From positions 1-38,191 of the forward strand of contig MGYJ01000002.1 in assembly GCA_001801685.1 (NCBI GenBank): a stretch of 38,191 nucleotides of DNA, in the 5' to 3' direction. Every line of letters begins with the position of its first letter. Position 1 is the stretch's first letter. The notes beneath the pieces were generated by a model. That model had not been told where the DNA came from, ran no database searches, and saw only the letters and a list, made by a program, of their open reading frames with translations. This stretch comes from Gammaproteobacteria bacterium RIFCSPHIGHO2_12_FULL_63_22 (GTDB lineage: Bacteria > Pseudomonadota > Gammaproteobacteria > Xanthomonadales > Xanthomonadaceae). The position numbers and the translations under genes were made by a program. Below, in pieces: positions 25,210 through 34,355 of the stretch.

Positions 25210-27865
25210 AACGCATGAAGTAAGCCAGCTCGGGGCGATGGACGTGGAAGCCCTGCGCGTAATCCACGTCTGCCTCCCGCAATATTTCGATCGTCTGCGC
25301 GTCTCCCACCCACTCGGCCACCACCTTCAGCCCCAGTTGATGGCCGATGTCGGTCACCGCGCGCACGATCGATGCGCTGATCGGGTCGGTCTGCAGGTTT
25401 CGGATGAAACTGCCGTCGATCTTCACGTAGTCCACCGGCAGGTTCTTCAGGTAACCGAAGGACGCCATGCCCGCACCGAAGTCGTCCAGTGAAAACTTGC
25501 AGCCGACCTTGCGCAGCGTGCCCATCAGTTCCACCACGCGGATCATGCTGGCGACCGCAGCGGTCTCGGTGATCTCGAAGCAGATGGACGCGGGCGGCAC
25601 GCCGTAGCGCTCGAGCCGCTCGAGCACGAAGGGCGCGAAAGTATCGTCCTCGATGGTCAGCGCCGACAGGTTGATGGCGCACATGTGCACCTGGCGTCCC
25701 TTCGGGTCCAGGCGATTGAAATTCGCAAAGGCAGTTTCCACCACCCAGCGATCGAGTTGCAGCATCAGGCCGAAACGTTCCGCCGCCGGGATGAAGGCGC
25801 CGGGCGGCACCATGGTGCCGTCCTCGTCGCGCAGGCGGATCAGAAGCTCCATGTGCAGGCCTTCGCCGTCCTGCGCAGGATGCAGCCCCGCCAGTTCCTG
25901 GAAGTGAAGCACGAACCGGTCGTCAATCAGCGCCTGGCGCAGGCGACTGGCCCATTCCATCTCGCTGCGCCGGAGCATGGTGTCGGCGTCCTTTTCCGAA
26001 TAGAGCTGCACGCGGTTGCGGCCGCGTTCCTTCGCCATGTAGCAGGCTGTGTCGGCCAACGACAGCACTTCGCGCTGGCTCATGCCGGGCCGGTCCAGCA
26101 GCACCAGGCCGACGCTCACGCTTACCGCATAGATGCGCTGCTCCGAACTGAACACGAAGCCGTCGATCTCCAGGCGCATGCGCTCGGCGAATTCCAGGGC
26201 TTGTTCGCGGGTCGCCGACTCGAGCAGGATGCCGAACTCGTCGCCACCCAGCCGCGCCAGCGTCTCGCCCTCGAACAGATGGCTACCCAGCAGGCCTGCG
26301 AGTTGCGACAACAACTGGTCGCCCACGTTGTGGCCGGAGGTGTCGTTGATGATCTTGAACTGGTCAAGGTCGAAGTACAGCAGGGCGCTGGACGGACCGC
26401 CCGCATCCACCCGTTCCAGCGCGGCGTCCAGGCGCCGGCCGAACTCGCGGCGGTTGTACAGGCCGGTCAGCGGATCATGCGCGGCCTGGTAGAACAGCAT
26501 TTCGTTCAGGTCGCGCAACTCGGTGATGTCGTTGGCCACGGCCAGCAGGTGCGGGCTGCCGTCCAGGTCGATGCGCGACACCGACAGCGTGGCCCAGAAC
26601 GGCGAGAATTTCTCCCCGGCGAAGCGCAGCGGAAGATTGCGCATCGGCAGGTCATCGATGATCACCTGCCGGATTTTTTCCTGCACGGTCACGTCATCGA
26701 AGATGTCCCTGACCTGCACCGGCTCCTTCTCGGGATCGCCGAGCGCGAGGCGCTCGCGCGCCACCTGGTTGGCGTACACGAGCCGGCCGTCGGGCCGGGC
26801 CAGCAACACGAGGGTCGGCAACAACTCGTTCAAGGCACGGAAGCGTTCCTCGCTCTCGCGGTACTGCGCGGCCATGTCGCGGCCCAGCACCAATGCACGC
26901 GCGCGTGTATTGGCCATCGACCAGGTGAGCGAGGCGAGCAGCAGGCTGGCAAGCACGCCGCCGGCCAGGGTGAGCGCCGGCAACCACAGCGGACCGCCGC
27001 CACCGGGGTGGCCGGTCAGTTCCATGCGCCAGGTCCTGCCGCCGTATTTCACGTCGTTCGAAAACCGGTAATCGAGTGCACCAGGCGCACCCACTGCGGC
27101 CGGTGACGAACGCGGGGAGTGGAACAGCGGCCAGCGTTGTCCGCTGGTGATGTCCACGACCCGCACGTCCATCGTTTCCCGCGTCTCCGCGGGCACCGCG
27201 CTTTCGAGCAACTTGCTCACCCGGAACGACACGGCGATCGAGCCGATGAATCGTTGCCGTCGTTCGGCTTCGCTCCAGGGCGGCTCGCCCGGGGAAAATG
27301 CCGGTAGCCGGATGGTGATGCCGTCACTCGGACCCGGCAAGCCCAGTCGCTGGATCAACGTGAATGACCCTGACATCGCCGGCTGGTCGGTATCGCGGGA
27401 CATCGCCACGGCCCGCAGGTTCAAGGGTTGCGTCGCCAGGTCGAGGCCGGCCAGCCGCTCGTTGCCGGGGCCCGGTGCGACCATGGTCGTGATGAAGTGT
27501 TCGCGTCCGGTCTCCGGACTGACCCGTCGCTCGGAATAGGCAACCGCCTGCAGGCTCGGGAACAACTCGCGAGGACGCAGGTTGGAATAGATGCTGTCGA
27601 ATTCGCGCGGCGTCACCTGGTCCGATGCCAGGAACAAGGCCTGGACGGTGCGCACCAACAGGCCGCAGTTCTCGAGCTGGTTCTGCACGGCGGCAAAACT
27701 GCGCTCGGCGCGCCGCTCGAGCAGACTGCGTTCGGATCGCGAAATCGCCGACTGATGCAGCCAGGCGGCCGTCACCGCCAGCGTGAGGCCCGCCAGCAGC
27801 GCGCCCAGGCTCCATAGCCAGGCAGGTAGCCCGAGAAATCCGCCGTCGTCACGCCTGTCTTGCAT
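25208..27865 (-). CDS. CHASE-PAS-GGDEF-EAL membrane protein (c-di-GMP turnover)
   Basis: An 885-aa inner-membrane signalling protein. TM1 (about 15-37) and TM2 (about 293-317) flank a periplasmic CHASE-type sensor (FAAVQNQLENCGLLVRTVQALF, then EFDSIYSNL). A PAS domain (about 335-450) follows, then GGDEF (motif G540-GDEF-544, intact) and EAL (M672-E673-L-L). The inhibitory RxxD site before GGDEF reads FEGE, so product inhibition is probably absent. EAL metal and catalytic residues look present: N in CAINLSA, E in CFEITET, DDFG, K in YVKIDGSF, and Q in YAQGF. The usual AEGVE segment reads AEWVGD. Whether it acts as cyclase, phosphodiesterase or both cannot be read from sequence. Confidence 0.95.
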   Translation of the reverse strand: MQDRRDDGGFLGLPAWLWSLGALLAGLTLAVTAAWLHQSAISRSERSLLERRAERSFAAVQNQLENCGLLVRTVQALFLASDQVTPREFDSIYSNLRPRELFPSLQAVAYSERRVSPETGREHFITTMVAPGPGNERLAGLDLATQPLNLRAVAMSRDTDQPAMSGSFTLIQRLGLPGPSDGITIRLPAFSPGEPPWSEAERRQRFIGSIAVSFRVSKLLESAVPAETRETMDVRVVDITSGQRWPLFHSPRSSPAAVGAPGALDYRFSNDVKYGGRTWRMELTGHPGGGGPLWLPALTLAGGVLASLLLASLTWSMANTRARALVLGRDMAAQYRESEERFRALNELLPTLVLLARPDGRLVYANQVARERLALGDPEKEPVQVRDIFDDVTVQEKIRQVIIDDLPMRNLPLRFAGEKFSPFWATLSVSRIDLDGSPHLLAVANDITELRDLNEMLFYQAAHDPLTGLYNRREFGRRLDAALERVDAGGPSSALLYFDLDQFKIINDTSGHNVGDQLLSQLAGLLGSHLFEGETLARLGGDEFGILLESATREQALEFAERMRLEIDGFVFSSEQRIYAVSVSVGLVLLDRPGMSQREVLSLADTACYMAKERGRNRVQLYSEKDADTMLRRSEMEWASRLRQALIDDRFVLHFQELAGLHPAQDGEGLHMELLIRLRDEDGTMVPPGAFIPAAERFGLMLQLDRWVVETAFANFNRLDPKGRQVHMCAINLSALTIEDDTFAPFVLERLERYGVPPASICFEITETAAVASMIRVVELMGTLRKVGCKFSLDDFGAGMASFGYLKNLPVDYVKIDGSFIRNLQTDPISASIVRAVTDIGHQLGLKVVAEWVGDAQTIEILREADVDYAQGFHVHRPELAYFMR

Positions 27866-27932
27866 CGCCCTGCCCTAAACGGAAGGCTCGATGAGGCAGA
27901 ATAATCAAGCCGCCACCAGCGAATCCCCAGCC

Positions 27933-29252
27933 ATGTCTTTCTTTTCGTCCCGTCATCTTTACCCTGCCCACCTGTCAACAATCAAGACACGTGTCGATAC
28001 TGCCTTGTCCCGTCACGGTTTTGACCACCTGCTGGTGGCTTCGGGCATTGAAAAGATGCGCTTCCTCGACGACACGCCCTACCCGTTCAAGGTGAACCCC
28101 CAGTTCAAGCAATGGCTACCGCTTACCCGGCACCCGCATTGCTGGATTGCCTACACCCCGGGGCGCAAGCCGGTGCTGGCCTACTACCAGCCCGACGACT
28201 ACTGGCATGTCCCACCCAGCCCGCCCGAAGGTGAATGGGTCGAACACTTCGATATCCGCGTGCTGGCCGATCCGGTCGAGGCCGTGCTCCATCTTCCGAC
28301 GAACGGTCGATCGGCCATCATCGGCGAGGCCGATGCCGCGTTGCCCGGCTTCGCGCCGAACAATCCGAAGGCCGTGCTCGACTACCTCCACTTCCACCGC
28401 GCCTTCAAGACACCCTACGAACTGGCGCTGATGCGGCTGGCCCAGCGCAAGGGTGCGCGTGGCCATGTTGCCGCGCGCCATGCCTTCCTCGGCCGCGAAT
28501 CCGAGGCGGGAATCAACGCCGCCTTCCTGGCCGCCGCCGGCCATACCGATTCCGACGTGCCCTACAACAACATCGTGGCGCTGAACCAGAACGGCGCGAC
28601 CCTGCACTACCAGTACAAGCAGTTCGAAGCACCTTCCGAACACCGGTCCCTGCTGATCGATGCCGGCGCCGAAGTGGATGGCTATGCCTCCGACATCACC
28701 CGCACCTGGGCCAATGGCGACCAGGCGTTCGCCGAATTGGTGAGCGCGGTGGACAACGAGCAGCAGCAGCTCGCGGGCAAGGTGCGCGCCGACCTGGACT
28801 ATCGCGACCTGCACCTGGAAACGCACCTTCGGCTCGGCGGCGTACTCAAGGCGCTCGATATCGTCGACATGGATCCGGGCAACATGCTCGAAACCGGCGT
28901 CACCTCGACGTTCTTCCCGCACGGGCTCGGCCATCCGATCGGCCTGCAGGTGCACGACGTGGCCGGATTCTCGGACGTGGACGGCAAGCTGATCCCGCGC
29001 CCCGAGGGCCATCCCTTCCTGCGTATGACGCGTACGCTGGCCCCGGGCATGGTGGTGACGATCGAACCGGGCATCTACTTCATTCCTACGTTGCTGGAAA
29101 AACTAAAGGCCACGGCGCAGGCCAAATCAGTGAACTGGAAGAAGGTCGAGCACCTGACCCGCTTCGGCGGCGTGCGCATCGAGGATGAAGTCCATTGCAC
29201 CGACGCGGCCCCCGAAAACCTGACGCGGGACGCCTTCGCCGAGCTCGGCTGA
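27933..29252 (+). CDS. pepQ: Xaa-Pro dipeptidase (prolidase)
   Basis: M24B metallopeptidase that cleaves dipeptides with a C-terminal proline. The 439-aa product aligns by eye with E. coli PepQ over its length (DDTPYPFKVNPQFKQWLPLT, DYLHFHRAFKTPYELALM). Metal ligands are visible: two Asp in LLIDAGAEVDGYASDITRTW, His in FPHGLGHPIGLQVHD, Glu in TIEPGIYF and Glu in GVRIEDEVHC. I chose ATG 27933 by homology; an upstream ATG at 27891 adds a polar stretch not seen in the family. It is divergent from the GGDEF-EAL gene with a 67-base gap. Confidence 0.94.
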   Translation: MSFFSSRHLYPAHLSTIKTRVDTALSRHGFDHLLVASGIEKMRFLDDTPYPFKVNPQFKQWLPLTRHPHCWIAYTPGRKPVLAYYQPDDYWHVPPSPPEGEWVEHFDIRVLADPVEAVLHLPTNGRSAIIGEADAALPGFAPNNPKAVLDYLHFHRAFKTPYELALMRLAQRKGARGHVAARHAFLGRESEAGINAAFLAAAGHTDSDVPYNNIVALNQNGATLHYQYKQFEAPSEHRSLLIDAGAEVDGYASDITRTWANGDQAFAELVSAVDNEQQQLAGKVRADLDYRDLHLETHLRLGGVLKALDIVDMDPGNMLETGVTSTFFPHGLGHPIGLQVHDVAGFSDVDGKLIPRPEGHPFLRMTRTLAPGMVVTIEPGIYFIPTLLEKLKATAQAKSVNWKKVEHLTRFGGVRIEDEVHCTDAAPENLTRDAFAELG

Positions 29253-29365
29253 GGCCCTGGCCGGCGCCGCGGGGTGCGGAAAATGCCCGGTTTTGCTAGC
29301 ATTCCAGCCCATTCCCGCCTGATCACCGCCCGGCCCCGCGCCGGGCGCTCCGTCTGTTGAGCCCC

Positions 29366-32185
29366 ATGGAAAAGAGCTTCGAGCCGCAAACTTTCGAGAC
29401 CCGCTGGTACGCCCACTGGGAAGCCACTGGCTGCTTCAAGCCCAGTGGCACCGGCAAGCCCTACACCATCATGCTGCCGCCGCCGAATGTCACCGGCACG
29501 CTGCACATGGGCCATGCCTTCCAGCACACGTTGATGGACGCGCTTATCCGCTACCACCGCATGAAGGGCTTCGACACCCTGTGGCAGGTCGGCACCGACC
29601 ACGCCGGCATCGCCACCGAGATGGTGGTGTCGCGCAACCTCGCGCGCGAAGGCCTGACCCGCGACGGCCTGGGCCGCGAGGCTTTCATCGAACGCGTCTG
29701 GCAATGGAAGCAGGAATCAGGAGACACCATCACGCGGCAGATGCGACGCATGGGCGCCTCGGGCGACTGGTCGCGCGAACGCTTCACGATGGACGAGGGC
29801 TTGTCCACCGCCGTCGTCGAGACCTTCGTGCGCCTGTACGAGGAAGGCCTGATCTATCGCGGCCAACGTCTCGTCAATTGGGACCCGGTACTGAAGACCG
29901 CGATCTCCGATCTTGAAGTGGTCAGCGAAGAAGAAGACGGCAAGCTCTGGTCGATCAGCTATCCGCTGTCGGATGGCAGCGGCTCGCTGGTGGTCGCGAC
30001 CACGCGCCCGGAAACGATGCTGGGCGACACCGCGGTGATGGTGCATCCCGAGGACGAGCGCTACGCGCACCTGATCGGCCGATCCGTCCGCTTGCCCCTG
30101 TCCGACCGAGAAATTCCGATCATCGCCGACGCCTACGTTGATCGTGAATTCGGCACGGGTGTGGTGAAGGTGACGCCTGCGCACGATTTCAACGACTACG
30201 CGGTGGGCCAGCGACATGGCCTGCCGATGATCAACATCCTGACCCCGGATGCGGCCATCAACGACAACGCGCCGGAAAAATACCGCGGCATGGACCGCTT
30301 CGCCGCGCGCAAGATCGTGCTCGCGGATCTGGAAGAACTCGGCCTGCTCGTCGAGGAAAAGAAGCACAAGCTGCAAGTACCGCGTGGCGATCGCACCGGC
30401 CAGGTCATCGAGCCCTACCTCACCGACCAGTGGTTCGTGAAGATGGACACGCTGGCGGCGCGCGGATTGGAGCTCGTCGAAGGCGTTGACGGAAAGCCGG
30501 GCCCTGTACGCTTCGTGCCCGAAAACTGGATCAGCACCTACCGGCACTGGATGGGCAACATCCAGGACTGGTGCATCAGCCGGCAACTCTGGTGGGGCCA
30601 CCGCATCCCGGCCTGGTATGACGACCAGGGCAGCATCCATGTCGGCCGCAGCGAAGACGAAGTGCGCAGCAAGGCCGGCCTCGGCCCTGACCTGGCCTTG
30701 CGTCGCGACAACGACGTGCTGGAAACCTGGTTCTCGTCGTCGCTCTGGTCACATTCGACGCTCGGCTGGCCGCAGCCCGAAGCGATGGCGCAGCTCGGCT
30801 ACGACCGTTACCTGCCCTCGTCCGTGCTGGTCACCGGCTTCGACATCATCTTCTTCTGGGTCGCCCGGATGATCATGATGACCGACCACTTCACTGGCGA
30901 AGTGCCGTTCAAGGATGTCTATATCACCGGCCTGGTGCGCGACAGCCACGGACAGAAGATGTCCAAGTCCAAGGGCAACGTGCTCGACCCGATCGACATC
31001 ATCGACGGCATCACCGCCGATGCGCTGGTCGCCAAGCGAACCACCGGCCTGATGAAGCCGACCGACGCGCCCAAGATAGAAAAGGCCACGCGCAAGGAAT
31101 TCCCCGACGGCATCCCGGCCTTCGGCGCCGATGCGCTGCGCTTCACTTTCGCCTCGCTGGCCACCCATGGTCGCGACATCAAGTTCGACTTGAATCGTGC
31201 CGAGGGTTACAAGAATTTCTGCAACAAGCTGTGGAATGCCGCGCGCTTCGTGCTGATGAATTGCGAAGGCCTGGGTGTGGGAGCGGCCTTGGCCGCGAAT
31301 CCAGATAGCGCCAGGAGCATCGCGGCCAAGGCCGCTCCCACGGTGACAACTGATGCCGAGCGTTGGATCATCGCGCGCCTGGCACGCACGGTGACCGAGG
31401 TGGAAACGCAGTTCGCCGCCTACCGCTTCGACCTGGCCGCGCAGGCGATGTACGACTTCACCTGGAACGAATACTGCGACTGGTTCCTGGAACTGGCCAA
31501 GCCCGCCCTGCATGGCGACGACCCGGCCGCCGCGGACAGCACCCGGCACACCTTGTTGCTGGTGCTCGAGCGATTGCTGCGACTGCTGCACCCGCTGATT
31601 CCCTTCGTCACGGAAGAAATCTGGCAGACGGTCGCGCCGAAACTCGGCATCACCGGCACCAGCATCAGCACCCAGCCCTATCCCGAGGCCGGCGGGCTCG
31701 ATGCGGACACCGCAGCCGCGGAGGCCGATGTCGAGTGGCTCAAGCAGGTCGTGTCGCAACTCCGCCGCATCCGCAGCGAACTCAACCTGTCGCCGGGCAA
31801 GGCCATCTCGCTCCGCCTGCAGGGTGGCAGCGACGTCGACCGCGCACGGGTGGAGAAATCCAACTCGCAGATCCGCTTCCTTGCCCGGGTGGAAGCGATC
31901 GACTGGGTCGGCGACGACCAGGCCGACGGCTGCGCCGCTGGCGTCGTTGGCGATTTGCGCTTGCTGGTGCCGCTGGAAGGGCTGGTGGACCTGTCAGCCG
32001 AACGCACGCGACTGGACAAGGAAATTCGCCGCATTGAAGCGGAGATCGCCAAGTGCCAGGCGAAGCTGTCGAGCGAGACGTTCGTCGCCAATGCACCGGC
32101 TGCCGTGGTCGCGCAGGAGCGGGATCGCTTGGCGGATTGGGGTACGCAATTGGCAGCGCTGACCGGACAACGCGCGCGCATCTGA
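29366..32185 (+). CDS. valS: Valyl-tRNA synthetase with in-frame REP insertion
   Basis: Charges tRNA-Val; essential. The 939-aa product starts [19 protein letters not shown], like E. coli MEK..., so I chose ATG 29366 over the in-frame TTG at 29357. HIGH is in [15 protein letters not shown], the editing (CP1) domain includes [19 protein letters not shown], and KMSKS is in [11 protein letters not shown]. The anticodon-binding domain begins near AERWIIARL, and the C-terminal coiled-coil arm is [19 protein letters not shown]. Residues ~638-659 ([11 protein letters not shown]...AAKAAPT) are encoded by a perfect palindromic repeat and lie between the catalytic and anticodon-binding domains. The 113-bp gap upstream shows no clear promoter. 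Confidence 0.97.
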   Translation: MEKSFEPQTFETRWYAHWEATGCFKPSGTGKPYTIMLPPPNVTGTLHMGHAFQHTLMDALIRYHRMKGFDTLWQVGTDHAGIATEMVVSRNLAREGLTRDGLGREAFIERVWQWKQESGDTITRQMRRMGASGDWSRERFTMDEGLSTAVVETFVRLYEEGLIYRGQRLVNWDPVLKTAISDLEVVSEEEDGKLWSISYPLSDGSGSLVVATTRPETMLGDTAVMVHPEDERYAHLIGRSVRLPLSDREIPIIADAYVDREFGTGVVKVTPAHDFNDYAVGQRHGLPMINILTPDAAINDNAPEKYRGMDRFAARKIVLADLEELGLLVEEKKHKLQVPRGDRTGQVIEPYLTDQWFVKMDTLAARGLELVEGVDGKPGPVRFVPENWISTYRHWMGNIQDWCISRQLWWGHRIPAWYDDQGSIHVGRSEDEVRSKAGLGPDLALRRDNDVLETWFSSSLWSHSTLGWPQPEAMAQLGYDRYLPSSVLVTGFDIIFFWVARMIMMTDHFTGEVPFKDVYITGLVRDSHGQKMSKSKGNVLDPIDIIDGITADALVAKRTTGLMKPTDAPKIEKATRKEFPDGIPAFGADALRFTFASLATHGRDIKFDLNRAEGYKNFCNKLWNAARFVLMNCEGLGVGAALAANPDSARSIAAKAAPTVTTDAERWIIARLARTVTEVETQFAAYRFDLAAQAMYDFTWNEYCDWFLELAKPALHGDDPAAADSTRHTLLLVLERLLRLLHPLIPFVTEEIWQTVAPKLGITGTSISTQPYPEAGGLDADTAAAEADVEWLKQVVSQLRRIRSELNLSPGKAISLRLQGGSDVDRARVEKSNSQIRFLARVEAIDWVGDDQADGCAAGVVGDLRLLVPLEGLVDLSAERTRLDKEIRRIEAEIAKCQAKLSSETFVANAPAAVVAQERDRLADWGTQLAALTGQRARI
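31277..31341. repeat. REP-type inverted repeat inside valS
   Basis: Two 22-bp arms, 31277-31298 and 31320-31341, are perfect reverse complements separated by 21 bases. Each arm begins or ends with GTGGGAGCGGCC / GGCCGCTCCCAC and itself contains a small hairpin GCGGCC-TT-GGCCGC. This arrangement (paired, oppositely oriented, GC-rich hairpins with a GTGGGAGCG head) resembles REP/BIME elements that are normally extragenic in pseudomonads and xanthomonads. The reading frame is maintained through it. Confidence 0.85.
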
Positions 32186-32256
32186 GTCCCGCATTGTATC
32201 CGTACGCCGCCGGAGGTTAAGCTTCCTGAGTACGGAATAAACCCTTGGGGGGGCCA

Positions 32257-33210
32257 ATGCATTCCGATGTCCGCGACAAAGCGGCGCCAGCAGCGCGCGT
32301 AATGAAAGCTGCAGCCGTGTTGGCAGCACTGTTTGTTTCCTCGCAGGCCATTGCGCAGGTCGCAGCCCTGGGCAGGCTGGAACCCTGGCAGGGGACCTTG
32401 AAGATCACCGCCCCCATCACCCCCGAATCCACGGGCGGCACGGTGCTGGCCAAGTTGCTGGTCGAGCGCGGCGACAACGTGAAGGCAGGCCAGCTGCTGG
32501 CGGTCACCGAGGCCGCCGAACTGATGAAAGCGCAGGTCGAGCAAGCCAAGGTCGAACGCGAATACCAGCGCCGGATGGCAGCCGCCGCGAACAGTGAGGC
32601 CACCTCCGCCTGCGTCCAATCCGTGGTTGCCGGGCAGGTCTCGAAACGTCGCCAGGACTTGCTGGCCCGCAAACTTTCCTCGAACGAAGACGCCGAGCGC
32701 GCCAAGGGCGACGCCGATGCCGGCAAGGCGGCCTGCGCCGCAGCGCGCGCCAACGCCAGCGCCGCTGCGGCGGCAGTCAGCGTGGCAGACGCGCAGCTCA
32801 ACCGCGCTGCCGCAGTGCAGCAACGCGCCTACATCCGCGCACCGGTCGCCGGCCGCATCCTGGACATCAATGCGCGTCCCGGCGAGATGATCGGACCGAA
32901 GGGCATCGTCGAACTCGGCCAGGTGAATCGCATGTACGCCATTGCCGAGGTCTATGAGACCGACATCGGCCGCGTCAGCGTCGGGCAGCGCGCCACTGTC
33001 ACCAGCCGCGCGCTGGGCCGCCAGCTGGGCGGCGTCGTCGAACGCATCCGGCAACAGGTGCGCAAGCTCGACCAGATCGGCACCGATCCCGCCGCCCGCA
33101 AGGACGCGCGCATCGTCGAGGTCGAGATCCGGTTGGACGATTCGGCCCCGGCGGCCGGATTGACCAACCTGCAGGTCGAAGTCGCCATCGGTCGTCGTCC
33201 CGGACGATGA
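32257..33210 (+). CDS. DevB-like periplasmic adaptor of an ABC exporter
   Basis: HlyD/DevB family membrane-fusion protein, expected to bridge the permease to an outer-membrane channel. From ATG 32257 it is 317 aa. It has an N-terminal hydrophobic segment resembling a signal peptide (KAAAVLAALFVSSQAIA) and the DevB hallmark ALGRLEPWQGTLKITAP. A biotinyl-lipoyl half (VERGDNVKAGQLLAV) follows, then a coiled-coil hairpin (about 85-190, Ala-rich), then YIRAPVAGRILDINARPGEMI and a beta domain. A later ATG at 32302 would start exactly at the signal peptide but lacks a ribosome-binding site. The 71-bp gap after valS contains a 7-bp inverted repeat (TCCGTAC/GTACGGA) and no clear promoter. Its stop overlaps the next gene by 4 bases. 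No TolC-like gene is in the window. Confidence 0.85.
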   Translation: MHSDVRDKAAPAARVMKAAAVLAALFVSSQAIAQVAALGRLEPWQGTLKITAPITPESTGGTVLAKLLVERGDNVKAGQLLAVTEAAELMKAQVEQAKVEREYQRRMAAAANSEATSACVQSVVAGQVSKRRQDLLARKLSSNEDAERAKGDADAGKAACAAARANASAAAAAVSVADAQLNRAAAVQQRAYIRAPVAGRILDINARPGEMIGPKGIVELGQVNRMYAIAEVYETDIGRVSVGQRATVTSRALGRQLGGVVERIRQQVRKLDQIGTDPAARKDARIVEVEIRLDDSAPAAGLTNLQVEVAIGRRPGR

Positions 33211-34355
33211 GCGCGCCCCTGGGGTGGATGCAACTTCGCCACCGGCCGCTGCGCCTGCTGGTGGCGCTGCTCGGCATCGGTTTCGCCGTGCTGCTGATCA
33301 TGATGCAGCTGGGCTTCCGCTCGGCATTGTTCGAAAGCGCGGTGCGTTACCACGAGCGCTTCAACTACGACATCGCGCTGTTCAGTCCCGACAGCGTGTT
33401 CATCGTGCGGCCGGAGCAATTCTCCATCCGTCGCCTGTACCAGGCGCAAGGCGATCCGGCAGTTGAATCGGTAGCCCCGGTCTATATCTTCCCCGCAGTG
33501 TGGAAGAACCCGTGGACCCACCAGCGCCGCACCATCAACATGATCGGCTTCAACCCGGCCGACGACCTGCTGGACTCCAAAGGTTTCGACGAATCGCGTC
33601 CCTTGCTGCAGGACCAGGACGTGGTCATCTTCGACGCGCGTTCACGACCGGAGTTTGGTCCCGTCGCACAAACGCTGCGCGACCGCGGCATCGTCATCAC
33701 CGAAGTCAACAATCGCGAAGTCCGCGCCATCGGCCTGTTTGAAATGGGCACGTCGTTCGGCATCGACGGCAGCCTGATGACCAGCGACGACAACTGGCTG
33801 AGGATGTTCCCCGACCGCTCGCGCAACGACATCCAGCTCGGCCTGATCAAGCTCAAGCCCGGCAGCGACGCCGACCAGGTGCGCGACCGCCTGAAGGCCG
33901 CCTTGCCCAAGGATGTGCTGGTGCTGACCAAGGCCGATTTCGTCGCCCGCGAAAAAGCCTACTGGAACCGCGCCACGCCGATCGGCTACGTGTTCGCATT
34001 CGGCGCCATCATGGGTTTCGTGGTCGGCGCGATCATCGTCTACCAGATCCTGTTCGCCGACGTGTCCGAGCACCTGCACGAATACGCCACGCTGCGCGCC
34101 ATGGGTTATCCGAATCGCTTCGTCGCCGGCATCGTGCTGCAACAGGCGGCCATCCTGGGCGTGCTGGGTTACCTGCCTGGGCTGGCGTTGTCGCATTTCC
34201 TGTACGGGCGTGCGGCGGCGGCCACCTTCCTGCCCCTGCACGTGACTTTCGAACGCGCAGCGACGGTCTTCGTGCTCACGCTCGGCATGTGCGCGATCTC
34301 GGGTTTGCTGGCAGTGCGCAAGGTTCGCAAGCTCGATCCGGCTGAGGTGTTCTGA
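33207..34355 (+). CDS. DevC-like FtsX-family ABC permease
   Basis: A 382-aa membrane subunit of a MacB/DevC/LolC-type (type VII) ABC system, which export or extract substrates by mechanotransmission rather than by a classical channel. TM1 is at about 17-37, a ~220-residue periplasmic domain follows, then three helices at about 261-283, 308-332 and 350-371. The coupling-helix region is SEHLHEYATLRAMGYPN and the terminus is RKLDPAEVF; both are typical of DevC. It overlaps the adaptor gene by 4 bases (ATGA) and the ATPase gene by 1 base (TGATG), showing tight coupling. Confidence 0.93.
   Translation: MSAPLGWMQLRHRPLRLLVALLGIGFAVLLIMMQLGFRSALFESAVRYHERFNYDIALFSPDSVFIVRPEQFSIRRLYQAQGDPAVESVAPVYIFPAVWKNPWTHQRRTINMIGFNPADDLLDSKGFDESRPLLQDQDVVIFDARSRPEFGPVAQTLRDRGIVITEVNNREVRAIGLFEMGTSFGIDGSLMTSDDNWLRMFPDRSRNDIQLGLIKLKPGSDADQVRDRLKAALPKDVLVLTKADFVAREKAYWNRATPIGYVFAFGAIMGFVVGAIIVYQILFADVSEHLHEYATLRAMGYPNRFVAGIVLQQAAILGVLGYLPGLALSHFLYGRAAAATFLPLHVTFERAATVFVLTLGMCAISGLLAVRKVRKLDPAEVF

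Noticed and set aside
29357-29365. TTG start for valS at 29357
   Set aside because: The ATG three codons later matches the N-terminus of ValS homologues, and neither has a strong ribosome-binding site that would favour TTG.
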